Positions 49,050 to 61,564 of a DNA stretch of 64,000 nt are shown one piece after another. Numbering within the stretch: position 1 is the stretch's first letter; every line of letters begins with the position of its first letter. The DNA is from Steinernema hermaphroditum (taxonomy: Eukaryota; Nematoda; Chromadorea; Rhabditida; Steinernematidae): NCBI GenBank assembly GCA_030435675.1, contig CM059625.1, positions 4,898,001 through 4,962,000 on the forward strand. Direction: 5' to 3'. The notes under the pieces were generated by a model that worked only from the letters and a program-made list of their open reading frames with translations, searched no databases and was not told the DNA's origin. Made by a program: the position numbers and the translations under genes.

Positions 49050-51789
49050 TTACTGAAGCGGCGGCTTTACAGTGCCAAGCATCGCACTTATCGCAACCGC
49101 AGTTCCGATCGAAACGAGTGACGCGAAAACAAAGATAACAAGACGAATCCGGTTGATCTAAATCGAGATCGATGTGAGCACGGCAAACATGAGTGGAATG
49201 TCGTTTACCTTTCGATTCTCAGGCGAAACGGTGACATGCGTCTTGCCGTTCACCTGGATCATCTCCATATCGGACGATACTACGGTGTGCCGCCGTTGCC
49301 ACCACTGGTAGACGGTGAGGAATTCGTTGCCGATCATGGTGAGGCCAATGACGCAGAGGAAAGCGATGAACAGGCCAAGAGCGGCGTCACGGTTAAGAAA
49401 ACGGGGATCGAAGTGGACGCAGGCGATCATGATGGCCGCAGCTAAAGGGCAAATAACGAAATTGAGGACAGGAATCTCAGCATGTATCTTCCATTTTTAA
49501 AAAGAATGAAAGACTCGTTTCAACGCTAGTAGGCATAAAAGCAGCTTCCTCACCTGCCATAACCCACGCTCCGAAGCCAAAGAAGCCATGAACGATGTGA
49601 AAGATGAATCTGAGCTTCGCGTGTGGGTCACATCGGAAGATCGCCCCAATCGGCTGCGCCCACGCAACAACGCAAGCCAACAATCCGAGCATAGCATGAA
49701 CAGACGGCCATTCACGGTTCTGCAATGCGACATTTCAATGTGGACCTCTTCGACATTTATACCAATTCTTGACTTTGATTGCCCTTTGGACCTTTCCACT
49801 GCCAGTCGCGTGCAATGAAGATGCAAACGAATCCGGCGATCATGGCAGCAATTCCAATGATATTCAATGTGCGGTGAATCTAAAACAGAAGACGCTTTGA
49901 ATCGTTACGCGCACTTTATTGTTGTTTACATGGAACCAGAGATGTAGTCCAAATATTGTTGTGTTCGGCCAATTTCCACGGAGATAGCGTGTGAATAGCA
50001 AAGAGATGGTGATGAATATCATCCACGCGAGGACCATGAGAATTGCTAAAGTGGCTAGTTTTAGTACATATGCAGTCATGTCATGCCCATGATTATGTTC
50101 AATACCATCCATATTTGGGTCAAAAGTTTAACGATTCAGTTAAATTTTTTTTGAATCACCTAGCATATGGGATGATGGATTTAACAGGTCGTCGATGCAA
50201 AGAAAGTAACCTACCGTGTACCTTAACGAGAGTGAATACATAATCACTCTCAGGGGCATCAATCTGCGCAGAAGGCACCGCATTCGGTCCAAGCGATGTC
50301 CCGTTCATACCGCCCAAGTCAACGCCGAGTGGAGCTTCTGCAAGCACACAACAGTCAACAATGCACCAGAACCCACTCCCATTTGAATTTGTTAAAGTCA
50401 CCCAACCACAAGGACAATGTCAACACAATAAATAGTTAATAGCCACTATTCAATTCAAAAGCAGTCACGTACCGCGTTGAGAGTACTGCAGTAGGTTGAT
50501 GGGCTGAGCGGTGGAGAATGGAAATTCGTCGGAGTTCCGATTGAAGTTGTGAGGCTCGAGAGCTGAAACAAATAGTCGACTGTTTTCCTCGTCACCATGA
50601 CGCGCTGTGGGAACGGTGTGACAGGTAGCCGACCACTGCGCGCAGACGGTTCCTCGAACTCACCGTTGTTTGCCGTTCGTCCGGTTGCCATGAGTATGTA
50701 GAACGAGCTGTCTAGCGATTGGACCTGGTTCGGAGGCAAGTTCCCGGAGGGCCGAAGTTGTTGCCGCAGCCTGCAGTACACTTTTCCATTTTCGTAGCGC
50801 GCCTCGACGGTCTGCAGGATTTCATCTTGTATGTACTAAATGGCTGTTCTGTCCTCTGCACTTTTCTTGTTGTACTTACTTGAGGAGCCTCTAATCTGAC
50901 ATTGGACTTTCCGGGGTTATATGACAGGCTGCCTTGGTAGGGACCGCCATTAAAAGAGGCGCACTGCGTTACCGTGTCGTCTCCCTAAATATTGGTCATC
51001 TGTATTCATAGTTTTAGCAGCTACTATAGAGGGTGTTAAACGAGTTGTTTAGTGCAAATATTGGGAATCACACTGAAAAAGTTCTACTATTTGCACATTG
51101 ACTTCCACCCATCACCTATGACGTATTTAGTTGCACTTTTAAAGGGTGAATATAATGTATGCTCATAGAAGCTAACGTGCAAGCTTTCAGTGCAACCACC
51201 GCCATATGTATCATGTAGAACTTGGCTTAGGAAAAAAGTACTGTCTGAAACGAGCTATAGATGTGAACCCCTGCTTCATGTTGAAAACTATTCTCATATA
51301 TTTTAAGGACCATAAAATTAGTAATTAAGCTTTTTTATGAGGACCGACACTTCATTCAGAAAGGGCATGTTCGTGGCTAGTGATCCATGTTAAACTTTTA
51401 TCGAAATTAGTTCCGTCAAGGAGTTCCAGACACTTCCTTGTTGATGGCTTTCACTTTCAAATAGGCAGTCAGCCGGTTAATGCTGGTCTTACCATAAAGG
51501 TGTCTCGAGAGAAGCCAACAGCCACGAAACCGTCGGTAGCATACGGTGTCCGAGCCATTAGTTCCATTTCCAGTACGGTGCTGTTGACGCGTGAATAAGT
51601 AAACGCTCTGAGGCAGCTACTCGCTTGGCAACCCTGCGGCGACAGCACGCATCCCTTCGTGTCACCACAGCCAGAGGTCGAGAACTGTGCAAGCTGCAAA
51701 GCGGTGTTGATATAAACTGGAGATGGTTGGGTGCCTACCGTAAAAGGAAGAATGAAAGACAGCAACAATAATTCCACGGTGATTATCAT
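49050..51789 (-). CDS. DOMON-cytochrome b561 protein (ferric-chelate-reductase-like)
   Basis: Ten exons in phase: 51493..51789, 50880..50984, 50664..50835, 50473..50562, 50215..50337, 49930..50045, 49763..49879, 49554..49719, 49209..49441 and 49050..49157; the product is 508 residues. A signal peptide (about 1-19) leads to a DOMON haem-binding domain (TPYATDGFVAVGFSRD, then MGDDTVTQC) and a five- or six-helix b561 domain. Haem-ligand histidines are visible in KVHAILMVLAW, LHLWFHIHRTLN, SVHAMLGLL and FIFHIVHGF. Such proteins pass electrons from cytosolic ascorbate across a membrane to ferric or other acceptors. Two junctions are chosen among alternatives: the donor after exon 3 (AACG|GTGAGT) was picked because it restores the protein-like frame of exon 4, and exon 6 could begin nine bases earlier. 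Intron 1 is 508 nt. Confidence 0.88.
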
Positions 51790-53354
51790 AACTGAGATGG
51801 CTGAAAATAGCGTCTAGTCTTGTAAGCAGGGCTATCCAAAAATCAATGAAATGCTCTCGGGCGCAATTTTGCCAAAAAGGTGTGGGGCGCGAGTGGCAAA
51901 GATTTTCCAGCGGACTGGACGGAGGCGCGCACAACAAAAAGGAGTGGAGGGCGCCGTGAACGATTACAATGTTGTCCGCTTAATCACGATGACTTTGATG
52001 GAAGGAAAGAAACATGCGGTTTTGAAACGGTCTTCAAAGGGCGGACGGGAATAGCAAGGAGGGCAGTGCCAATCCGGTTACCGCTTGTTCAACATTATGC
52101 ACTCAGAAGTGATTCACCGGACGGAGAAAAGTTCGGCAACTGCAAACAAAATGTACGCAAGAAGTTCAATCGGAACGGCCCGACTTTGTGAAAAATGTGG
52201 GAAGGAATATTGAGTGTATCACTCACGAGGCAGCTCAAGGCAAACCCGCCTTCAAGAAAGATATCTAATTTTTCGATCGTCGACTGAATAATGCTGAGGG
52301 ACCGTTTTCGACCATCTGAGACCAAGAGCGCTGAGTCAACACTTGTTGCTGCGAACAAGCTGCCACCTATGCAAACACGAAGATCAATCAGAAGCCGTTG
52401 GTAATGTGATGATCAGAGCCGATCGCGCGACAGATCCATTGTTTTGGGTTACAAAATGGATAGCACAACTCAATGTCACGCAGCACTGTGTTGGCGGTCG
52501 TGCCTCTCCTGGATCCTTGCGATATTTAACCGTGTCGATATTTGCGAAACTTGTTATAAACGAGGTTGTAAAAAGAGAAATCAGCGAAAGGAGTGAGAGG
52601 ATGCAAAATGGAAAGTGCAAGGAATGTATAGATCCTGAGACCCAGATGGATCCGCCTGACGACTTGGTGGACATAAAGGGACCATTGACAACCTTTACGC
52701 ACATTATTCTAATACAGGTGTTTTCGCACGTCATTTCTTGTACAGCCCTTCTATGTTTTTGTTGTGTTTAATGCAGATTCGTCATGTGTAAACTGACATT
52801 AGTTGGAATGAGGGGAGGCGATTCGGATCATTAAGGACAGGAAGCCTTATCAAACACTTATTAATGCACTAATATTATAATTATAATAACAACTATAGCT
52901 GGTACTTTGTGCCGCGACAAGTCGCTTTCAATTCAAGACAAAGCCATAAAAGCGGTTCGAGTCATCTTTCGACATCTCTCGACTTATCCGATCGCTGCTT
53001 ACTTGTCATCCTATTCCCTCCACGGCCGCACCAATCACCAACTCTCGCTCGAGACCGTTCTATGTTTGCAATAGAGATTCGGATACACGCTCGTCCGTAT
53101 CCTCAACGCCGCGAGAGACGATTTGTTTGTCTTTTGAAAATGCGATTCAGCGACGGACAGCGGGAGGCGGCCCCCGTGGACGCACGATCCTCTGACCACT
53201 CATCTTTTCTTTAAACAATAGAAACAGAAAGCGAAAAAATAACACGGAATTCGACACCAGTGAACCGTATAAAGTCGCCGGCGCTCACGTCATTCCACCA
53301 GTTGTCTTAGAGCATAGTCCGGGTTCGAAACGGTCTGTCCCCACTGCCAGCGAG
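51790..53354. other. divergent intergenic region
   Basis: Lies between the starts of the b561 and the pepsin-inhibitor-like genes. A plus frame of 142 codons at 52343..52771 resembles nothing I know and lacks exon structure. Confidence 0.45.
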
Positions 53355-54986
53355 ATGAACGCCCTTCTACTCGTCGTCCTTTTTGCCCCTTTGGCCATCT
53401 CGGCCCAAATGTACAATCCGAACCCTTCCATGGGAGGATCCGTTGGATGTGTTGTCACTGTATGTCTAAGATTCACATATTAATCATTGGATAGGTATGG
53501 CAATTCAGGGTAAAAAGCTTTACTCTCATGGAAACTATATCCGCGATTTGACCGACAACGAGCAGAAAGATCTTAAAAAGTACAAGGCCGATCTGGCGCT
53601 CTTCAAGAAGGTATGTTGTTGAAGCAGGCCATGAACACCACAAGGACTTCTCGTTACAGAAGATCGACGAAGCCTTTGCCAATGCCGACAACGTCGACAA
53701 GGTCAACGCCACCATCCCTCCGATGCCCATCCGTCCGGTCATGCCGTCCTTCTGCACCGGCGCTGACACCACTCTATACATTCTTCCCGGATGTACTGTA
53801 CAGGCAAGTATACTTCATCCGTGCCGATTATTCAACTCGTCCACTTTGTAGAACAGCAAGGTGTATATTGGAAAGGAATTCGCTCGCAACTTGACTGAAC
53901 AGGAAAAGAAGCAACTAACTCTCTTTGCTGCGCAAATGAGCGGCGGTGGACTCGCTGCTTCAACTACCAACACAAAGGTTAGATTATAAATGTAAAGCTA
54001 TGCAGACAGAATAGTAGAATAATGGATCTACTTTCAAATTCCCACACAAATTTCCTTTTTGTACCTTCATTGATAACGCGTGCTCAAACGTGAGCATGCA
54101 ATCGAACACCTAAGAGTAAAAGTCACATGCACCGACCGTGACCTGCCGCTCGGTCAATTGCATCACTCTTACTCCTTTCACTTTGCAATTTTCCGCAAAA
54201 AAACTCAGTCTTTTGCAATATTCCTTACTTGTGGAAGTGTGCACTCTTCATTCACGTGCATATGTCGGTCAAAAAGTGGCAACAAGATCCGGTTTCACAG
54301 CACAGTTCCAGTTTTTCAAAGCCTAGAAATGTTGCACTTAGTGCTAGGAAAAACAACAAATAATACATCGTTAAGATAAGGCAACAATTGAGTGTGCTCA
54401 GCGATCGCTTATCGGCGCTTACACGTTTTCAGCTGTCGGCATTTCCGTAGTTTGATGCATAACGTACGTGTGTTCCTGTTTGTCTTTGTGACCGGCTACG
54501 AAAGGGGTTTTTCCCATTTCATATTTCCGTCATGTGAACCGAAATGGAAACTTTCACAAGGCAAAAAATTGCTTCACTTCCTCATTTTCTTTCTGAACCT
54601 ACAAGGTTATAACGATGAAGGCAGGAGCATATGTCAAATCAGCGTATGACTGGTGCCAGAAATGAATCTGGAGATAGATTTACAAACGTAGCAGCTGTTT
54701 TCAAATGATATTTTGAGTCTGGCGACATGGGGTAGCGTTATTTCTTTTGGCAGTTCACTGTGACGCCATGTGCACAGGGTCGATAAACAAACATAGTGTT
54801 TGAGACGAAGACTTTGAACCTCCGGTAGTAGCAAACCCGTTTTTGTGCACACCCAAAAAACGTTCACCGACAACAGAATAGGTTTATGAATGCAAGTTTC
54901 AGGACGGCGTCACGACCACTACCGTAACCCCGAATGCCGCCAATGGATCGGAGCAAGTAACCCTCGACTTCTGTACTGAATTCTAA
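53355..54986 (+). CDS. secreted protein with two pepsin-inhibitor-3-like repeats (aspin family)
   Basis: Five exons, all in phase: 53355..53459, 53509..53610, 53660..53803, 53852..53977 and 54903..54986; the product is 186 residues. A signal peptide (MNALLLVVLFAPLAISA) precedes two repeats of one pattern: GC-V-x-x-x-K-x-Y, then R-[DN]-LT-[DE]-x-E-x-x-x-L. The first spans VGCVVTGKKLYSHGNYIRDL and the second PGCTVQNSKVYIGKEFARNL. Four cysteines (GCVV, SFCTG, GCTV, DFCTE) could form two disulfides. This matches the nematode PI-3 domain of aspartic-protease inhibitors; many free-living nematodes have such proteins with untested activity. The intron after exon 3 uses a GC donor (CAG|GCAAGT), and the last intron is 925 nt. 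Confidence 0.85.
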
Positions 54987-56490
54987 CCGAAAATCCTAAA
55001 TAATAATGTAATTATACCTATGTATATTGTATCATCGTTCCACATGATGTGTATAAAGTATCACTGAACATCCTTGTTTTTGCCGATACGCAGTAATACG
55101 TGGAAGGAAGGCAAAGATCGCTTCAAGAACCACTCATTAATATCGAAAACAAAAGTTAACTTTGACACAGTAAATTTTGAACTCTGTCCTTATCGAAGCC
55201 AACACCCATCTTCAGAAACTTGAATTTTTGACGCTTGAGAATGTGTAGACCATACTGTGAAACTCACAAACACCCCCTGGCGACGATATAAGGAGGCGAC
55301 GATGGCGGATTGTAAGTGGAAATTCCCAATGGAAATTACCGTTGCGGTTCGGCAGGGCTCAGAGCCAGGGCGCCGGTTAAATGTCCCTTTGAGCAGTGAG
55401 AGGGTTTAGGCCGCTGCGGTCAGCTCCTGTCCGTATTTGAACTTTTAGACACACGTGTGCGTCACGTGCATGATGAACGAGAGTAACGTACCGGAGCATG
55501 TGGCGGCGTCATGTGATCAGCTGCGGTTCTCTTTGCTCCCAATTACGGAATCTCTATGCAAATCCATCGTTGCTTTGCCCGTGGATTCGATAAACAACAA
55601 AAACGACGAACAATAATATCGACTCCATTTCAGAAACTCCACTTATGGGAAAATCAGAGCCTCTGCGAGAAATCCGTGAAAACGGAAACGAGTACCGCGC
55701 TGCGAGATGCGCACTTAAGAAGTCGCCTTATGTGTAAGTATACCGATTTCGGCTAAAGGTCGTTACTGTGCAACCTCAACTACAACGTAGACACTACGAA
55801 AACCGTTCGTTTCTTCTGTTTGTCTCGATTGGGGTTACCCACCGAAACGGGAAATTCCACTCAATTGGCGCGGAGCGCCCAAGGGGCGGGTTCGGAAAAG
55901 ACCCTGCTTTGGTACGATAGTGAACCTGGTGTACTCTGTTATCGCAGCCTTCTGATCAAAGCGTTCCTTTTTGACCTTTGCGCAGACGGCGGTGTTTGAT
56001 GACTGTCTACTGGTTTTTGCTGAGTGCATTTGTTTGCTGCGACTTTTTAGATTTATTTTGAATGGAACACCATGAATAATCATTTCGAATATTCTCGCGA
56101 TGAAAATACTCTTAAAGATGCCAACAGATGCCAACGAAATATCAGTTGACTTTTCCATTTTAAGGACTACTGATTCCCCCTTAGAGCCGGACTACGTTCG
56201 ATTTCAGCTCGCTCTGATAACCGATGAATAGGCAATGAGTGATCGACGTTCTCCATACGTATTGCCAAACGTTGTTCCAATTTGAAAGTCGAATCATAGG
56301 AAATTCCCCATCATAACAGTGCGGTACAGAGTTCACTCATGAACGGTGTTGACGATCCTGGTCATTCTCGCTCGAGTGCATATAATGCAGTCTGTGTTTT
56401 CGAGATCGCTTCAGCAAAAAAAAAACTCTCGTTGCTGCTGAGCCGCTATTAATTGTTTTGTTGTATTGTAGAGGCGTCAAGCAGGGAGCT
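54987..56490. other. intergenic, MTHFR 5' region
   Basis: No gene recognised. A TATA-like GATATAAGG at about 55285 is followed 17 bp later by ATGGCGGATT|GTAAGT, which could be a leader exon, but it does not join MTHFR in phase. An acceptor (ATTGTAG, 56464-56470) precedes the MTHFR ATG, so a 5' untranslated exon is likely somewhere here. Confidence 0.4.
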
Positions 56491-58730
56491 ATGGTTCTCG
56501 ACACTACGGTAACCGTGGAGAACGGTCTCACCAAAGACGCCGTCGTCAACGGCATCGCGACTGCGAACGAGTACGTCCCTCTGCACCGTAGAATCGAGAA
56601 GCAGATCGAGAGTGGCACGCCGTTCTTCTCGCTCGAGTTCTTCCCACCGAAGACGGTGAATGGAGTGGCGAACTTCTTCACTCGTTTGGATCGGCTCCGC
56701 GAGGGAGGACCCCTATTTGTGGACATCACTTGGCACTTGGGATCCGATCCGGGTATGGTTTTCTTTTCTAAGGGGAACAAGGTAGTGGCACACTTGTTCT
56801 GGTTATCCACCACAAATTGTATAGAAAAGAATACAGAAGGTGCCAAAACAGTGAATGAAGTATACCTCCTTTCAGCAAACATAAACAAGGAAACCTCCTC
56901 CAGCTCCATTGCCTCGGCTTGTCTTGACTACTGCCGCCTCGATACAATGCTTCACTTGACTTGCGCTCAATACACCAAGGAGCAAACCCTTGCCCATCTC
57001 AAGCAGTGCAAAGCTCTGGGTCTTCGCAATCTTCTCGCCCTTCGTGGAGACCTTCCACAGCACGACTCCAATCCGGTCAACTACAAATACAGAGCTCTCG
57101 ATCTTATCAAGTGGATTCGCGAGGAACACGGTGACTACTTCTCGCTTGGATCGTCTGGTTACCCGTCTGGTCATCCCGAAGCCGAGAGCTACGAGGAAGA
57201 TCTGCGTTACTTGAAGGCGAAATGTGATGCCGGTGCGCAGTTCATCATCACGCAGCTCTTCTTTGACGTTAATGTGTTCGCAAAATTTGTGACCGATTGT
57301 CGTGCCATTGGGATCACTGTGCCCATTATTCCTGGCATCATGCCAATTCAGGTATGCTGCTCAACGACAACACCATTTTCTGATTGGCCAATGTTAGGGT
57401 TATGAAAGCATTCGACGCATTGCTGACTTGTCGAAACTTGTGATCCCGGAAGAGATCATGAAAACGCTGGAGCCGATCAAGCATGACGACGATGCCGTAC
57501 GCAACTACGGCACCCATCTGGCCGTCGAAATGTGTCGAAAGATCTTAGTCGACGGGCTGGCGCCCTCCCTTCACATGTACACAATGAATCGCGAGGGAAG
57601 CTGCCGGTTGGACGCCTTCAAATTTCGTTCATAATCCGATATATATTAAGCACTATTCTCAAGGCTGTCGGTCTCTGGACGCAAGAACCTACTCGCAGCC
57701 TGCCATGGAAGCCACATGGAGGACATCATCCTCTTCGATGCAAGGAAGATGTTCGTCCGATCTTCTGGTCGGCTCGACCCAAGAGTTACATTTTCCGCAC
57801 TAAAGACTGGGATCAGTTTCCGAATGGACGCTGGGGAAACAGCAGTTCCCCTGCTTTCAATGACCTGCAGGAATACTACCTGTTCTATCTGAAAGGGTCG
57901 CCTACGGATCACGAGTTACTGAACATGTACGGACGAGAACTACAGTCTATTGATGACGTTCAAAAGGTTTTCGTCAACTTCATCACTCAAGAGGCCAATG
58001 AAAACGGAGTGACCGTGAGTAGCTCGCTCAATGTATGCAACTAATGTGGCATCTAGGTGACCCGCCTTCCATGGAACGAGCAAGAAAGCGGAACTCAGCC
58101 AGAAACCACTCTCATCAAAGAGCAACTTCTTTGGTGCAACCAGAATGGAATATTCACAATCAACAGTCAGCCAGCGGTGAACGGAGCTCCGTCCACCGAT
58201 CCCATCGTCGGCTGGGGAAAACCCGGTGGATACTGCTACCAGAAGGCTTACCTCGAGTTCTTCATCGAGAAAGGAGTCGCGGAGAAGCTGAAGAAGGTCT
58301 GCGAGGACTATCCTCAACTTAGCTACCACATCATCAACTATAACGTAAGGATTGCATTCAGAAGACGAAGAGACAAAACGCTTTAGAACACTGTGGAATG
58401 GACAAACGGTGATAGCACCACACCGATCGCGGTGACTTGGGGAGTGTTCCCGGGCTGTGAAATCGCTCAGCCCACCGTAGTCGATCCTCTCTCGTTCCGC
58501 GTTTGGAAGGACGAAGCTTATGACGCTTGGTTGACTACTTGGTAAGTTGCAGTCACCTTGCGATTACTTTCACTTTTGTTTTCAGGGCAGCGATCTACCC
58601 TGAAGGCTCCCAGAGTACAAAGGTTCTCAGAGAAGTCCATGATAACTACTACCTCGTGACGGTTGTCGACAACGACTTTGTAAAGGAAACGGTGATCTTC
58701 GAAGCGCTCGAGAGGGCTATTACGATCTAA
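56491..58730 (+). CDS. mthf-1: methylenetetrahydrofolate reductase
   Basis: Seven exons, all in phase: 56491..56752, 56876..57351, 57398..57606, 57651..58014, 58057..58344, 58387..58541 and 58586..58730; the product is 632 residues (human about 656). It reduces 5,10-methylene-THF to 5-methyl-THF with NAD(P)H and FAD, feeding methionine synthesis in the cytosol. The catalytic half carries [11 protein letters not shown] with the key glutamate, [23 protein letters not shown] and [12 protein letters not shown] (FAD/substrate pocket). The C-terminal half is the eukaryotic SAM-binding regulatory domain ([36 protein letters not shown]), so feedback inhibition by S-adenosylmethionine is expected. GTGACC ends exon 4 and begins exon 5, allowing a six-base shorter splice form, but the long form matches the family spacing. 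Confidence 0.96.
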
Positions 58731-58800
58731 AATCGTGGGAGATATAACTTGGGTTGTACATTTTTATTGGCTGGATTTGTATTGTTTCAACATAAACTAT

Positions 58801-58806
58801 AATAAA
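58801..58806 (+). terminator. polyadenylation signal of MTHFR
   Basis: AATAAA 71 bp after the MTHFR stop codon, in an AT-rich 3' UTR. Confidence 0.6.
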
Positions 58807-60892
58807 AATAATATAATGTGAGTCACTTTAAATTTCATGGGTATTTATTTTATCTCTGCAGTGATAGGTAGGGTCGTCCAATCGCTCTCTCTTTTGGTCG
58901 AGGAACTTGAATATGCGGTCATGCATAGTCATACGCGTTGCCCGCAATGACTGCTCCGGCTTCCAGAAGGCCTGGAGCACCAAGACCTGTCTAAGAAGCT
59001 GCCCGAACACCCGCGCGGCTAAGGTTAATAATCATTGCGATTATCGAATCTCTCCGTCCCATATGCTACTCCTCAACCAAAAGCAGTCTCTACGCCGCTT
59101 AAAAGCCCGCGCATACTGATGGCTGTGTTCAACTCCGATATTTTGCCCTGTGCCGAAGACCGATACGGTGTATGCACTCTCTTTTATGCCATAATAGTGT
59201 CCTGAACGGTGTAATGCCGTTCACTCAAGAGATAAAACGTTGAAATATCTCCATCGGATATCCTATTACTCAATCGTCATTACCTATTCGCCCCCCGGAC
59301 GCTCGCGCATACTGATGGGATTGCTGTGTTTGACTCCGATATCGCACCATGTGTTGAAAAAATTGAAGACGTTGTTGTGTCGATGTTTGTTCTCTTTTGT
59401 GCCATAATAGGTTTTTTGTTGCACGGCGTAATCGAAACTTAACTCAGAAACGAGTCATCATGCTGCATTCTCATCGGCCGCCTTGTTTGAAAGTGGAGAT
59501 GTTTATGCGAGCCACAGAATGCTTTTCATCAAAGGTCAGACAGTTTATCAAGGCGCACGATCAGCGTCTAGGAAACAAAGAGTCCTGGACGATAGCAGAC
59601 CGGTGATGTTTATTTTCCGCGAATGGACACAATTCAATTTTTTAAAGTGTATATGCTTTGGAAGGTGAGTGACGTGACCAGAGCGCAGTAGTAGTTTTCA
59701 TTTGGGTGTGCCGCGCTTGAGTTTTGTCGGGTATCCAGGAAGGTTTCTTGATTAAAAAGACCCCTCTCGTCAGTGTTCTCTTGTTTTTCGCTACTCATAG
59801 GCATGTGGCTATTGCTTGCAACGGCGTAAATGAAACGCGAAATGTGAGACGTAATATATGGATTGGAGTGCTACAATCATAGGCGCATTATATAAGCATG
59901 AAGCTAATCTCGCAATCAATATTCTCGGACATATTCGCCAAATCTCCGTCATTTCGCTCCTACACGCACGCTGACTCGAGTGCCGTGGGAGGATGGTCGG
60001 TGATCCAGCCTTTTGTGACTCAGTTAGCATCCGCAAGGGCGACGATTAGTGATAGACCGGCGAGTCGTCTTCGGCCTGAGCGCGACACCGTTGCCACTGA
60101 ATCAGTTCTGTGGGATCTGCTTCAGCGGCAGACCGCTCATTGTATGCGTGTGACTTGATTTTGTTTGCGGCTACGTTTTCTCACCGCAATTGACTTTTGC
60201 CTCTAGTATTCGAAAACTACTACTGAGAAGGAGCGTGCTGTCTCCACAGCCACTCGCGCTCGTGCATCTCGTTGGTGGCAGTGCGCTCTAATACGCTGTG
60301 TTGAAAGGCAATTTTTACCTCATTCATCTGGCCAACCAGCTGCTTTCGCAAGAGCCTAGCTGAAATGCAGCCATAGTCTTGCGCCTTCTTTGCGCCAATT
60401 GTTGGACAGAAGTCTCCGCATGTACAGTAAATTTTGAAACTTCCGTTTTGACCTCACGTTTGCCATAAACAACATTATAGCCCAGATTCAAAATCTTTCA
60501 CACGCTACCAGGGCCCCGCAAACAAAGACGCCAGCAGCGGTGCCGCACAGTGCCATAGCCATAGCCCCATATGTAGGAGGAAGGATGCGCGAGTGCCCGA
60601 CTGTCTTGTTTTTGCGAAGCTATATGTAGGTGTGTGTGGCAACTACTTTCGTCTTCCACGAGCATTCGTGACCATTTTCAATGCTGCTCGCTTAATGTGC
60701 GCGTCCCTCAATTAACGATGCTCCCTTCTTGTTTATCGAACTAGCCACCGCTCCTGCATAACTGGGCACGGCAAATCCAGTCGCGTGCGTCCGTCACATG
60801 CAGCTTGCCACCTTATAAACAACGCGCATTGCCGGGTTCGTCGCGTTACCTTGACAACTACTAACGACTTGAAGAGTGTGCCAGAACTTCCA
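58807..60892. other. repeat-bearing intergenic region
   Basis: Besides the 59.1-kb repeats, nothing recognisable; open frames at 59397 and 59898 look accidental. Confidence 0.4.
59110..59838. repeat. diverged ~196-bp tandem repeats
   Basis: Units start CGCATACTGATGG at 59110 and 59306 and share a CTCCGATAT.. block, CTCTTTTRTGCCATAATAG and a YGCACGGCGTAAT or GAACGGTGTAAT element. A third, partial copy (about 59773..59838) keeps the CTCTTG...AACGGCGTAA end. Confidence 0.6.
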
Positions 60893-61240
60893 ATGAATTG
60901 CCGCCGGATTGTCATGAGCATTACGACGCCGAAGCGTTGCAACAAGGCGCCTATTTCGGAGGCAGAGTACTTCGGCATGAAGGCCGAGAAAGCGATGAAG
61001 AAACCTTTGAAGCCTGTGCGCGGGCGCAAATCGACCCCCGGCCGTAAGCAACAGCATATCCTTAATCGTTTGAACACTCACTTTGTAGCGAACATGAAGA
61101 GCGTCTCGCAGAACTCCAAAGTCATCAAGAAGGACAAGAAGAAGGATCTTGCCGATCAGCCGCCAGAGGACCCTCAGCCGAAGGCTCCGGCTAAATCGTC
61201 CGGATCGGGAGCTAAGAAGCGCGCTCCCAAGAAGAAGTAA
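60893..61240 (+). CDS. small lysine-rich basic protein, single exon
   Basis: 115 residues from ATG 60893 (a second ATG at 60914 would give 108). The N-terminal half has SITTPKRCNKAPISEAEYFG and KAEKAMKKPLKPVRGRKSTP; the C-terminal half is Lys/Pro/Ser-rich (KKDKKKDLADQPPEDPQPKA, ending SGAKKRAPKKK). The tail resembles histone H1 or ribosomal-protein tails, but there is no winged-helix or other known fold. A nucleic-acid-binding role is inference. The frame is open upstream to about 60785 without an ATG, so a 5' exon is possible. Confidence 0.6.
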   Translation: MNCRRIVMSITTPKRCNKAPISEAEYFGMKAEKAMKKPLKPVRGRKSTPGRKQQHILNRLNTHFVANMKSVSQNSKVIKKDKKKDLADQPPEDPQPKAPAKSSGSGAKKRAPKKK

Positions 61241-61564
61241 ACTGTTTTAAAAATCATGGCTGTGTAAATGTCTGTAATCATTTATTTCACCTAGTAACAC
61301 GCCATGAAGTTGTATGTTTTTATAATGATCGTCATAAAGATGATCAGTTGTGTAGTTACTCCGTGTGGCTTAATATTCATTCTTGGTACTGGCCTCTAGA
61401 GCACAGACGATATACTGCTTAGGGAGCCGGTTATATATACAGGGGTCCGGAAAGAGGCCTGTCATGCGATCATATCTCAAAACGGTGAACAAATTAAAAC
61501 AAACCAATATATTATTTATCGAATGAAGGAGCCACCAGAACTACATGGCATATCACAAATTCAT
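61241..61564. other. 3' flank with a possible transposon end
   Basis: TACAGGGGTCCGGAAAGAGG at about 61438 resembles the terminal repeat of Tc1/mariner-type elements (TACAGGGTGTCC..) and may be the left end of the dead element below. The opposite end was not found. Confidence 0.35.

Noticed and set aside
52343..52771. 142-codon plus-strand frame
   Set aside because: No recognisable motif, no splice partners and composition like its surroundings.
55302..55311. Mini-exon ATGGCGGATT|GTAAGT as MTHFR start
   Set aside because: It joins the MTHFR first coding exon out of phase. It could at most be a leader exon.
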